Assembly: GCF_029603155.1 (NCBI RefSeq)
Contig: NZ_JAPMUA010000002.1
Span: 558,001-622,000, forward strand
From: Galbibacter pacificus
Lineage (GTDB): Bacteria > Bacteroidota > Bacteroidia > Flavobacteriales > Flavobacteriaceae
Direction of reading: 5' to 3'
DNA: 64,000 nt
Below, in pieces: positions 53,030-61,051 of the stretch. A model generated the notes under the pieces. It did no database searches, was not told the origin of the DNA, and saw only the letters and a program-made list of their open reading frames with translations. Made by a program: the position numbers and the translations under genes. The number at the start of each line of letters is the position of its first letter. The stretch's first letter is position 1.

Positions 53030-53058
53030 GTCATATCGACCGCAGGGAGATATCTCAT
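53030..53058 (+). repeat. Dispersed repeat copy (GTCATATCGACCGCAGGGAG...)
   Basis: GTCATATCGACCGCAGGGAG followed by ATATCTCAT. It matches a second copy at 60293-60319 (minus strand) and a weaker one at 11089. Repeats of the form GTCATTTCGACCGAAGGGAG are familiar to me from flavobacterial intergenic DNA; not checked against any database. Confidence 0.55.
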
Positions 53059-53172
53059 CCCCCAAAATCCATCAGACAAAAAAGACCAGAGTTTTGGGAT
53101 TAGCTTGAATAAAAATACATCCCAGAAAAGATACAAAAAAAAGCCCCTTTTTCAAGGAGCTTTGTATTTTTG

Positions 53173-53247
53173 GGTGGAAGACCGGTTTCGAACCGGCGAC
53201 CTCTAGAACCACAATCTAGCGCTCTAACCAGCTGAGCTACAACCACC
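53173..53247 (-). tRNA. tRNA-His (anticodon GTG)
   Basis: Minus-strand cloverleaf: the extra 5' G(-1) typical of tRNA-His pairs with C73; D-arm GCTC/GAGC; anticodon stem CTAGA/TCTAG with loop TTGTGGT giving anticodon GTG; T-arm GCCGG-TTCGAAA-CCGGT. The 3' CCA is not encoded. Acceptor stem GTGGTTG / CTTCCAC shows two adjacent U-U oppositions at positions 5:68 and 6:67 as I align it. Confidence 0.93.
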
Positions 53248-53262
53248 GTTTAATTGCGGATG

Positions 53263-53293
53263 CAAATGTAATCGATTTTGTTTCTTTTGCAAA
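53263..53293 (-). promoter_or_regulatory. Promoter of tRNA-His
   Basis: On the minus strand: TTTG (53290-53293), 19 bases, then TACATTTG (53263-53270). This is an exact match to the Bacteroidetes -33/-7 consensus, 16 bases from the tRNA 5' end. It is the best promoter in the window. Confidence 0.8.
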
Positions 53294-53310
53294 GAAAAAA
53301 ATAATCTTTT

Positions 53311-54027
53311 TTAAATCAAATTATCTAACTCGTTCACCCCCAATAATCTTTCAACCGTAAATCCCTCAGCATGGTCTACATTTATTAACCTACCAAGGTC
53401 TCTGGCCCTATAATCCAGACTGTCAAAAAAGTTTTTGCTGGTTATGGGCGTTTCGGGTTCCTTGCTGTTTGGATCAAAAAATTGTGAGGAATATGCCTGT
53501 ATGGCCGTTATTTTTTTATCGATAAAACCACTAACGTTTACAACAAAATCGGGTTCGATATTCTTCCATTGAATGTAATGATATACATACTTTGGACGCC
53601 ATTTTTCCTGCTTTTCTCCATCAATGGAAGTTTCAATCTTTAACAAACCGCTTAAAAAGCAGGCATCGCTTACCAATTTGCTTGCCCTTCCATGGTCTAT
53701 ATGCCTATCGTCTATGGAATTGCAGAGTACAATTTCGGGCTTGTATTTTCTTATCATTTTAATTACTTCCAGTTGATGCTGCTTGTCGTTTAGAAAGAAA
53801 CCATCGGCAAAGCCCAAGTTTTCACGCGTTTTTACACCTAATATCTTGGCAGCTTTTGCCGCTTCCATGGCTCTTATTTCGGCAGATCCACGCGTACCTA
53901 ATTCTCCTTGTGTCAAATCTATTATCCCAACTGTTTTTCCAAGTGTAATCTCTTTGGCAAGGGTAGCTCCACAGCCCAGTTCAACATCATCTGGATGTGC
54001 TCCAAATGCAAGTATATCTAGTTTCAT
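53311..54027 (-). CDS. bshB1: Bacillithiol biosynthesis deacetylase BshB1
   Basis: 238 residues of the PIG-L/LmbE zinc deacetylase family. AHPDDVELGCG near residue 10 carries the zinc His and the two Asp, and DDRHIDHGRASKLV near 110 carries the third ligand set. LTQGELGTRGSAEIRAMEA is the block typical of BshB1, which removes the acetyl group from N-acetylglucosaminyl-malate in bacillithiol synthesis. bshA and bshC are not in the window. It is 44 bases after the trans-sulfuration gene, and the tRNA-His follows downstream on the same strand. Confidence 0.92.
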   Translation of the reverse strand: MKLDILAFGAHPDDVELGCGATLAKEITLGKTVGIIDLTQGELGTRGSAEIRAMEAAKAAKILGVKTRENLGFADGFFLNDKQHQLEVIKMIRKYKPEIVLCNSIDDRHIDHGRASKLVSDACFLSGLLKIETSIDGEKQEKWRPKYVYHYIQWKNIEPDFVVNVSGFIDKKITAIQAYSSQFFDPNSKEPETPITSKNFFDSLDYRARDLGRLINVDHAEGFTVERLLGVNELDNLI

Positions 54028-54071
54028 GTATTCTATCAGTTATTTTATTTCGTCCTTCAAAAATACATCAA

Positions 54072-55235
54072 TTATATTTGTTTTGCCCTTACTTTTGAGA
54101 TTGCCTGTTCAAAGTCGGCTATCAGATCCCTTTTGTCTTCTATCCCAACCGACAACCTAAGCAACCTATCGCTTATTCCCTGCGTTTTTCTTTCTTCTTC
54201 TGAAAGCAGGGCATGCGAAGTCCTGACCGAAACAGATATCGTGCTTTCTACCCCGGCAAGGCTCATGGAAGGTTTTATCAAGGACAGAGAAGTTAAAAAA
54301 TGGTCCATATCGATGCCCGGTTGTAATTCCAGCGAAAGCATCCCGCCATACCCTTTCATTTGGGTACTGGCCAATTCATGACCGGGATGCGATTTTAGGC
54401 CCGGGTAATACACTTTTGATACAGCCTCGTTTTTACTAAAATATTTAGCTAGTTTTCTTGCATTTCTGTTTTGCGCCTTTACCCTTAATCCCAACGTTTT
54501 GATACTCCGTTCCAATAACCAAACAGTATAATCGCTTAAATTACCCCCGAGGTTTATGCCCAAGGAGGCTATTTTTTCTATATGTTCCTTTTTAGCGCAA
54601 ACCGCACCGGCCAAAATATCGCTGTGACCACCCAAATATTTGGTGGCACTGTGCGCTACAATGTCTATTCCGTAAGCTATTGGGTTTTGGTTTACCGGAG
54701 AGGCAAAGGTGTTGTCTATTACAGAAATTATATTGTTTGCCCTTGCGAGCGCTGCCACCATTTTTATATCGGTGATATGCAAAAGCGGATTGGAAGGCGT
54801 TTCTATAAAAATAAGTTTGGTATTTTCTTTTATGGCCGCTTCAAAATCTTTCTTTTCAAGCCCTTTTGTAAAAGAATATTCAATTCCGAACCTTTTAAAT
54901 TCATTCACTACAAAATTATGGGTTCCTCCATATAATGCTTTTTGCAAAACCACGTGATCTCCATGTTGTAAAAATGCCAATACGGAAGTACAAATGGCCG
55001 CCATCCCGCTACTAAAAATCAATGCCGCTTCGGCATGTTCCAAGGCGGCCAACTTTCTTGTCAATGCTTGTTGGTTGGGCGTATTAAAGTAGCGTGGATA
55101 TCTTTTTTCGTCCACGCCTTCAAAATTGTATGAAGTAGCCGGATAAATAGGCGAAACAGCACCTTTAAATTGCCTGTCCGCTACTTCGCCAACATGCGTA
55201 CAAATGGTGTTTAATTTTAAATTTTCTGGGTTCAT
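54072..55235 (-). CDS. Trans-sulfuration PLP enzyme (cystathionine gamma-synthase/lyase family)
   Basis: 387 residues started at the ATG at 55235 (MNPENLKLNTICTHVGE); an upstream TTG would add eight residues with no homology. Cys/Met-metabolism PLP family: SSGMAAICTSVLAFLQHGDH, ALYGGTHNFV (Tyr stacking on PLP), VIDNTFASPVNQNP (PLP Asp), HSATKYLGGHSD (Schiff-base Lys) and SLAGVESTISVSVRTSH. Which activity it has (cystathionine gamma-synthase, cystathionine gamma-lyase, methionine gamma-lyase) cannot be read from sequence alone. Placement upstream of bshB1 ties it loosely to cysteine and low-molecular-weight thiol metabolism. Separated from ccsBA by a terminator. Confidence 0.9.
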   Translation of the reverse strand: MNPENLKLNTICTHVGEVADRQFKGAVSPIYPATSYNFEGVDEKRYPRYFNTPNQQALTRKLAALEHAEAALIFSSGMAAICTSVLAFLQHGDHVVLQKALYGGTHNFVVNEFKRFGIEYSFTKGLEKKDFEAAIKENTKLIFIETPSNPLLHITDIKMVAALARANNIISVIDNTFASPVNQNPIAYGIDIVAHSATKYLGGHSDILAGAVCAKKEHIEKIASLGINLGGNLSDYTVWLLERSIKTLGLRVKAQNRNARKLAKYFSKNEAVSKVYYPGLKSHPGHELASTQMKGYGGMLSLELQPGIDMDHFLTSLSLIKPSMSLAGVESTISVSVRTSHALLSEEERKTQGISDRLLRLSVGIEDKRDLIADFEQAISKVRAKQI

Positions 55236-55275
55236 AATGTAAATGGTTGTATGGTTCAAAATTCAATATAAAAAG

Positions 55276-55310
55276 ACAAAAGCTTCAACTTACTAAGTTA
55301 AAGCTTTTGT
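55276..55310 (-). terminator. Terminator of ccsBA
   Basis: Stem ACAAAAGCTT / AAGCTTTTGT extended by AACTT / AAGTT, with a T-rich tract on the minus strand. It ends the leftward ccsBA gene. Confidence 0.8.
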
Positions 55311-55352
55311 TATATTTTTTATATGTAATGTTAATCTTATCAGTAAAGAATG

Positions 55353-58300
55353 TTATGCTTTTTTATAATGCTTTTTATACCTCCAGTAACTTATGCTCCC
55401 CAAAACAAGGACAAAAACAACCGAATAATAAATAAAATTAGGGGTTATTACTTTATCTCCGCTTGCATAAGAATGCAACCCAGACAAGTAAAAATTTACC
55501 CCGAAATAAGTCATCATAATGCTGGCATAGGCAACAATGCTTGCAAAATTAAAACTCCACCTGCCGCGAAGCCCGGGTACCAAACGCATATGAATAACAA
55601 AAGCGTAGACCATAACGCTAATGAGCGCCCAAGTTTCTTTTGGATCCCAGCCCCAATAGCGCCCCCAACTTTCATTTGCCCATTGTCCGCCCAAAAAGGT
55701 TCCAATAGCCAGCATAACAATTCCAACGGTTAAAGCAAGTTCGTTTATAATGGTTAGTTCTTGAATTACCAAATCCATTTTTACTTTATTCTTTTTGGAG
55801 GTAAAAACCATAAGGAACAAGGTAACAATACCAAGGATCATCCCTAAGGTAAACGGCCCGTAACTTCCCACAATAACCGCTACATGGATCATGAGCCAAT
55901 AACTGTCCAAAACAGGTTGTAAATTGGCAATTGCCGGGTCTAGCCAGTTTAAATGTGCCCCAAAAAGTATAATAGCCGTTACAAAAGCGGTAGACGCAAC
56001 CGTAAGCCCGCTTTTTCTGGCAAACAACAAGCCCAGCCCCATGGTGCTCCATGCTACATAAAGTACACTTTCGTAAGCATCGCTCCAAGGAGCATGGCCG
56101 CTTATGTACCACCGGGTAATAAGCCCCAATGTATGCAACCCAAAAAGTATAAAAATACCAATGCTGCATACTTTTATTAACGAGCGCAGTACTTTGTTGT
56201 TCTGGAAAAGCTGTACAATTATTAAAGTAAACATCAAGAAACCAAACAGCATGTACCATTTAAGCAGTTCTTGAAATATATTTATTTTATTATACCAAAT
56301 CTCGGCTTTAACCTTTGTGTCTGAAGGCATTACCTCTTCACCATAATTTTTTTGATTTTGTTTGAAAGCTTCCAGTATTTTATCGGCTTGGGTATAATCT
56401 CCGGTAGCTTTGGCCTGTTGTAAAGCCATTACATAAAAAGAAAGCGACCTGTTAACGAAATTTGCATATAAGGAATCTTTTATTTCAAACTTCTCCTTTT
56501 GAAGCTCTGCCGAAGCTATCCACTTATGGTTTTCGTCATCCGGCAACGGATAAATGCGAAGGATATCGCCGCCCAAAGCTTGGTTTAACAACCCAAGTTT
56601 TAAGTCGAAGTTCCTAAAGTCTTTTTGAAACTGATTTGGGACATTGGTAGCATATGCTTGTTCCAGATATGGTGAAAGTTTGTAATTTGTTCCTTCAAAA
56701 AAATCGACAGCCTTTACATATTTTTGTCCTTTGGGAACATTTATAACCGTTCGTATACTATCATTTTTCCAGGTAACGTGTATAAAATCTACATTATACC
56801 ACAACGGAGGGTTTTGCAACATGGAAAGCAACACTTGGTTGGCATCCATGCCCTTAAACGTTTCAGAAGTATGGAGCTTTCTCATTAATTCGGAAGCAAA
56901 GGTATTAATTGGTTTCATACGTCCTTTGCTATCCTGCATTACCAACGACCCAAATTTGGCCGCATGCGCTTTATCTACCACCGTTGTGGCCAAAATAGAA
57001 TCTATTTGATGCTGTGTTGGAGCCGCCACGTGCTCATGTTCCTCCTCGGTTACCTGTTGGTCTTCGGGATGCTCCATAGTACCGTGCATTGGTATGTTTT
57101 GGGACATTCCGCCAAAAACTGTAAACAAAATTGCTACCGCAGTTAAAGATGCCTTTTTTGCTTTTACTTTTTCCAGCATATCTCCTAAACTTCTAAAACG
57201 GGTTTTACCAAAGAACATAATGCCCATAAGTCCTGCATACAGCAAAAAGTAGCCCAAATAGGTAATTCTTGTTCCCCATTGGTCGTGGTTTACAGATAAA
57301 ATGGTTCCTCTTTCGTCGGGATCAAACCCTGACTGGAAGAAACGGTAGCCTTTATGGTCCAGAATATGGTTCATATAAATATCGTAATCAAAAGAACGTT
57401 CATCTTCCACGGTAACTTTGCTCATAAACGAAGAATATCCTTTTTCGGTTCCGGGATATTTTTCAGCAATAAAATCATTCAACTTAATACTAAAGGGCAA
57501 TTCCTTTTTAATGGATCCAAAAGACAAATGAAAATCGAGTCCGCCCACTTTTACAGTCTTGGGATCGTTTAAATGTCCCGTTCCGCCCAACAGTTTTACT
57601 TGTTTGGTCTCTCCGTTGGAAGTAATATCCAGGATAAGTGCATCTTGTTGTTCTTTAGTTTTTGTTTTGGTTTCTACAACGCCATATTTCCCTTTCACCA
57701 CGGGGTCTGGAAACACAAACTGCATTCCAGCCACATTGTATAGGGACCGGTACATTAGCTGTTGAAGGCTGTCTTGGACGACCGTTCCCCGAAATTGATC
57801 GGCCATGCGCATAAACGTTCCCTCAAAAGGAGATTGGATGGAGCTTACAGAATCGTTTATGGTGATATTGACAGCTCCTTCTGTTGGTTTGTTAAAAGCA
57901 AACAATATATTGTGAATGCTGGATACTTCGCCTTTCTTTAAATAATGATCATGCCTGCTCCCGCCCCCGGCTTCAACTATTTTTAGGTAATCGTCACCGT
58001 TTTCGTCTTCAATTAACCCTTCTTCTGCTCCTTCAATAAAACCGGCATAAGCTATGGTAAAAGGCTGTCCGTTAAAATCGGATTTCCATGGCAAGGAAGA
58101 TTTTAAAGCTTTTTTGGTAACCATAATCTCATCTTGTAGGGCTTTACGCCTGGGTTCGCCGTTAATCTCCCCATCTACAAATGCCGAAACATATTTTTTT
58201 TGGGTCAGAATATAATCAACCGAAGTGTCTTCGCGAATGGGCATTGCCCCTTCATAACCAATATAGCGGGTAACAAAAGCCCCAAGGATAATAAATATGA

Positions 58301-58556
58301 AAGATATATGCAGCAATAAAACGGGCCACTGCTCTTTTCTAAAAAGACGGTAACGCTTTATATTCCCGAGGAAGTTTACCATAAAAAAGAGCATGATAAG
58401 CTCGAACCACCAGGTATTGTATATCCAAATTTTTGAGGTTTCGGTATTGTACCAGTTTTCTATAAAGGTACCAAAGGCCATAGCGGTTGCAAAAAGAACA
58501 AAAAGAATGGCCATTAAACGGGTAGAAAATATAATTTTCTTTAGGGAATCTAACAT
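55353..58556 (-). CDS. ccsBA: Cytochrome c biogenesis protein CcsBA (ResB-CcsA fusion)
   Basis: 1,067 residues, system II cytochrome c maturation: exports heme and attaches it to CXXCH motifs outside the membrane. The N-terminal ResB/CcsB half (about 1-470) has membrane helices with a large periplasmic loop; a periplasmic middle of about 250 residues follows, rich in His (HEHVAAPTQHQID); the C-terminal CcsA half (about 760-1067) has many helices and the heme-handling WWD motif WGRYWGWDPKETWA near 965, plus conserved His (HAPWSDAYESV, LMIHVAVIVGSY). The ATG at 58556 is chosen: an alternative TTG at 58595 falls inside a TATTTTTG promoter element (58593-58600). Single gene. Confidence 0.93.
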   Translation of the reverse strand: MLDSLKKIIFSTRLMAILFVLFATAMAFGTFIENWYNTETSKIWIYNTWWFELIMLFFMVNFLGNIKRYRLFRKEQWPVLLLHISFIFIILGAFVTRYIGYEGAMPIREDTSVDYILTQKKYVSAFVDGEINGEPRRKALQDEIMVTKKALKSSLPWKSDFNGQPFTIAYAGFIEGAEEGLIEDENGDDYLKIVEAGGGSRHDHYLKKGEVSSIHNILFAFNKPTEGAVNITINDSVSSIQSPFEGTFMRMADQFRGTVVQDSLQQLMYRSLYNVAGMQFVFPDPVVKGKYGVVETKTKTKEQQDALILDITSNGETKQVKLLGGTGHLNDPKTVKVGGLDFHLSFGSIKKELPFSIKLNDFIAEKYPGTEKGYSSFMSKVTVEDERSFDYDIYMNHILDHKGYRFFQSGFDPDERGTILSVNHDQWGTRITYLGYFLLYAGLMGIMFFGKTRFRSLGDMLEKVKAKKASLTAVAILFTVFGGMSQNIPMHGTMEHPEDQQVTEEEHEHVAAPTQHQIDSILATTVVDKAHAAKFGSLVMQDSKGRMKPINTFASELMRKLHTSETFKGMDANQVLLSMLQNPPLWYNVDFIHVTWKNDSIRTVINVPKGQKYVKAVDFFEGTNYKLSPYLEQAYATNVPNQFQKDFRNFDLKLGLLNQALGGDILRIYPLPDDENHKWIASAELQKEKFEIKDSLYANFVNRSLSFYVMALQQAKATGDYTQADKILEAFKQNQKNYGEEVMPSDTKVKAEIWYNKINIFQELLKWYMLFGFLMFTLIIVQLFQNNKVLRSLIKVCSIGIFILFGLHTLGLITRWYISGHAPWSDAYESVLYVAWSTMGLGLLFARKSGLTVASTAFVTAIILFGAHLNWLDPAIANLQPVLDSYWLMIHVAVIVGSYGPFTLGMILGIVTLFLMVFTSKKNKVKMDLVIQELTIINELALTVGIVMLAIGTFLGGQWANESWGRYWGWDPKETWALISVMVYAFVIHMRLVPGLRGRWSFNFASIVAYASIMMTYFGVNFYLSGLHSYASGDKVITPNFIYYSVVFVLVLGSISYWRYKKHYKKA

Positions 58557-58592
58557 CAGTATCGTTGAATTTACCAATTGAATTTCAGTTGG

Positions 58593-58600
58593 CAAAAATA
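58593..58600 (-). promoter_or_regulatory. Candidate -7 element (TATTTTTG) of ccsBA
   Basis: TAnnTTTG match on the minus strand, 36 bases before the ATG at 58556. It overlaps the alternative TTG codon and so argues against that start. Confidence 0.45.
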
Positions 58601-58671
58601 AGGCGTTTTTATCATTTAAAACGTTAAATTGGGATATTAATTCTTAAGGGATCACGATGACTGGCGACAAG

Positions 58672-58729
58672 TTTTTAGTTTTTGGTTTCTGGTTTTTGGT
58701 TTTTGGTTTCAAGGAGCAAGAACCTTGAA
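58672..58729. repeat. Degenerate heptamer tandem repeat plus short hairpin
   Basis: Four to five imperfect copies of TTTTTGG-type heptamers (58672-58708) run into a perfect hairpin TTCAAGG / CCTTGAA (58708-58729). The rest of the 304-base gap from 58557 to 58860 shows nothing else beyond the ccsBA -7 element. Confidence 0.5.
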
Positions 58730-58860
58730 CCGTATATCAGCTTGAATTGCACATTGTAAACAAGAAAGCAATTCGGTTGTATGGCAGTTCAACAATAAGC
58801 GGCAATAACTTTTAACTGTATAACCCTATATAAATCATCTTCATTCCGTAATTTAGCGTC

Positions 58861-59628
58861 ATGTTAAAAGTTGTTTTATTAGGAGGGGGAAATATTGCAT
58901 ACCATTTGTTTACGGCCTTTGGTAAGTTATCGTCTGTAAACTTGATACAATGTTACAACAGGAACATCCATTCTATTGAGGAGTTTGGAAAGTTTACCCA
59001 AATTACCGATGATATCAATAGTCTTGAAAAAGCCGATATTTATATCATCGCCGTTACAGATGATGCCATTGGCCAGGTTTCGGACATGCTCCCGTTTTCG
59101 GACAACTTTGTGGTACATACCTCGGGCAATGTTTCCATGTATTCAATGAACGCTAAAAACCGGCGTGGCGTTTTATATCCTTTACAAACATTTTCAAAAG
59201 AAAAGCTGGTGGATTTTGGCACTTTGCCTATTTGTATTGAAGCTGAAGATGAAAAAGATTTTAATTTTTTAAAGGCGTTTTCATCAGAATTATCCACACA
59301 TGTTTACGAGATAAATTCAGAACAGCGCAAAGTAATCCACTTAGCAGCCGTATTTGTAAATAATTTTGTAAACCACCTCTATTATATTGGCCATGAACTC
59401 TGCGAAAAAAACAATGTCCCTTTTAATATTTTACACCCGCTTATTGAGGAAACCACTCATAAAATCATGGATCTCGCTCCAAAAGAAGCACAAACCGGAC
59501 CCGCAAAAAGAAACGACCAAAGTACTATTAATGCACATCTAGAACAATTGCCAAACAAAAATTACAAAGAAATATACAAACTGTTAACAGCATCTATACA
59601 AAACACTTATGGAAGAAAAAAACTATAA
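58861..59628 (+). CDS. DUF2520-containing Rossmann-fold protein
   Basis: 255 residues. An N-terminal Rossmann fold (VVLLGGGNIAYHLFTAFGKL, with GGGN in place of GxGNxG) resembles the NAD(P)-binding part of pyrroline-5-carboxylate reductase and similar enzymes; LYPLQTFSKE and the C-terminal DUF2520 helices (HLAAVFVNNFVNHLYYIGHE, GPAKRNDQSTINAH) complete the family pattern. The reaction is not established. Its last 20 bases overlap the kdsC-like gene, indicating translational coupling. Confidence 0.87.
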   Translation: MLKVVLLGGGNIAYHLFTAFGKLSSVNLIQCYNRNIHSIEEFGKFTQITDDINSLEKADIYIIAVTDDAIGQVSDMLPFSDNFVVHTSGNVSMYSMNAKNRRGVLYPLQTFSKEKLVDFGTLPICIEAEDEKDFNFLKAFSSELSTHVYEINSEQRKVIHLAAVFVNNFVNHLYYIGHELCEKNNVPFNILHPLIEETTHKIMDLAPKEAQTGPAKRNDQSTINAHLEQLPNKNYKEIYKLLTASIQNTYGRKKL

Positions 59629-60139
59629 AGAATACCTACAGGACATTACTACTTTTATTTTTGACGTTGATGGTGTTTTAACCGACGGAACCATTGCAAT
59701 TACCACCGATGGACAAATGCTCAGGAACATGAACATAAAAGATGGCTATGCCATGAAAACGGCCCTAAACAAAGGATATAACATATGTATTATTTCGGGC
59801 GGTAACAACGAAGGCGTACGCACGCGTTTACGGGGCCTTGGCATTACAGACATTCATTTGGGCATAAGCGATAAGGTTGCCGCACTGGATGAATATTTTG
59901 ATATCTATAATATTAAGCCCGAAAATGCCCTGTATATGGGCGACGACATCCCCGATTACCATGTCATGAAAATGGTGGGAATGCCTTGCTGTCCCAATGA
60001 TGCAGTGGCCGAAATAAAGGAAATCTCTAAATATGTTTCGCACAAACAAGGTGGGAAAGGTTGTGTAAGGGATGTAATCGAGCAGGTTTTAAAAGTACAA
60101 GGAAAATGGAAAGATAATTTTGATGCGAAATATGATTAA
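59609..60139 (+). CDS. kdsC: KdsC-type HAD phosphatase (3-deoxy-manno-octulosonate-8-phosphate phosphatase)
   Basis: 176-residue HAD phosphatase without a large cap (C0 class). Motif I FIFDVDGVLTDGTI (nucleophile and acid Asp at 19 and 21), motif II IISGGN, motif III lysine in GISDKVAAL and motif IV YMGDDIPDYHVMK are all intact. KdsC forms KDO for lipopolysaccharide core; it acts in the cytoplasm as a tetramer. The C-terminal glycine-containing segment KQGGKGCVRDVIE is the part that closes the neighbouring active site in this family. Coupled to the DUF2520 gene upstream. Confidence 0.87.
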   Translation: MEEKNYKEYLQDITTFIFDVDGVLTDGTIAITTDGQMLRNMNIKDGYAMKTALNKGYNICIISGGNNEGVRTRLRGLGITDIHLGISDKVAALDEYFDIYNIKPENALYMGDDIPDYHVMKMVGMPCCPNDAVAEIKEISKYVSHKQGGKGCVRDVIEQVLKVQGKWKDNFDAKYD

Positions 60140-60150
60140 GGATAAATGGT

Positions 60151-60199
60151 GTTGATAGTTGATAGTTGATAGTTGATAGTTGATAGTTGATAGTTGATA
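60151..60199. repeat. Seven perfect tandem copies of GTTGATA
   Basis: Exact 7-base unit repeated seven times directly after kdsC. Low complexity; likely variable in copy number. The following DNA to 60379 is non-coding and holds a doubled AACTCATT motif and the dispersed repeat at 60293. Confidence 0.9.
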
Positions 60200-60292
60200 G
60201 TGAATTATACTAATTATTAGTTGAACTCTAAACTCTGAACTTGAAAAACCCCTTTCCCCTTTAACTCATTAACTCATTGACTTATGAATAAT

Positions 60293-60319
60293 ATGCGACT
60301 TCTCCTTCGTCGGAGTGAC
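60293..60319 (-). repeat. Dispersed repeat copy, minus orientation
   Basis: On the minus strand: GTCACTCCGACGAAGGAGAA then GTCGCAT. It aligns with the copy at 53030 (GTCAnnnCGACnG-AGGGAGAnnTCnCAT). Confidence 0.55.
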
Positions 60320-60379
60320 TAGAAAAAACAAGCAACTTCAGCAGCAAAAGGCGAATGGAAAACAAACAACAAAGAAAAA

Positions 60380-60970
60380 ATGCTTATAAACAAAAAACTT
60401 AAAGACTACCACATAATCCTTGCTTCGGGATCGCCCAGGAGGCAAAAATTCTTTAAAGATTTAGGATTGGATTTTGAAATCCGACTTAAAAAAGTAGACG
60501 AAGTTTACCCGGAACGTTTGTATAAATTTGAAATCCCGGACTATCTGGCGCAATTAAAAGCCCTACCCCATAAAGAAGGGTTAAAAGAAAACGATATATT
60601 AATAACTTCCGATACCATTGTCTGGCATAACAACCAAGCGCTGGGAAAACCCAAAAGCAAGGACGAGGCCACAGCCATGCTTACTTCGCAATCGGGCACC
60701 ATGCACGAAGTTATAACCTCGGTATGTTTTACCACTACCAAGCTTGAAAAAACCGTTAACCATACTACAAAAGTCTATTTTAAACAGCTTACCGACGAAG
60801 AAATAGAATATTACGTAACCCATTACCAGCCATACGATAAGGCAGGCGCATACGGAATTCAGGAATGGATCGGGCAAATAGGTATTGAAAAAATAGAAGG
60901 TTCTTACTTTAACGTGGTTGGCCTCCCCGTTTTTGAAGTATACAAAACACTTAACAGCTTAATTGATTAA
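60380..60970 (+). CDS. maf: Maf-family nucleotide pyrophosphatase
   Basis: 196 residues. House-cleaning nucleoside triphosphate pyrophosphatase. The substrate loop ASGSPRRQKFF (near 15-25), ITSDTIVWHNNQALGKPKSK with the catalytic Asp, and KAGAYGIQEWIGQIGIEKIE are all present and full length. The Q and layout after KAGAY fit the dTTP/UTP-hydrolysing YhdE-like subgroup. Cytoplasmic. The ATG at 60380 is the only good start. Followed after 81 bases by a membrane-anchored protein of unknown role. Confidence 0.92.
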   Translation: MLINKKLKDYHIILASGSPRRQKFFKDLGLDFEIRLKKVDEVYPERLYKFEIPDYLAQLKALPHKEGLKENDILITSDTIVWHNNQALGKPKSKDEATAMLTSQSGTMHEVITSVCFTTTKLEKTVNHTTKVYFKQLTDEEIEYYVTHYQPYDKAGAYGIQEWIGQIGIEKIEGSYFNVVGLPVFEVYKTLNSLID

Positions 60971-61051
60971 TTTTTTTTAAATTCAGCTTATAGAACATTA
61001 TTTTATTTAATTAACGTAAATATTTTGTATATTATGGAAATTACTCTAAAT

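Noticed and set aside
52997..53206. Small open frame downstream of the M28 peptidase
   Set aside because: It starts inside a terminator, runs through the dispersed repeat and ends in the tRNA-His gene; not a credible protein.
55350..55733. Plus-strand open frame over the end of ccsBA
   Set aside because: Antisense to conserved CcsA helices, no family resemblance.
60151..60199. CRISPR array
   Set aside because: The units are 7 bases with no spacers; a simple tandem repeat.
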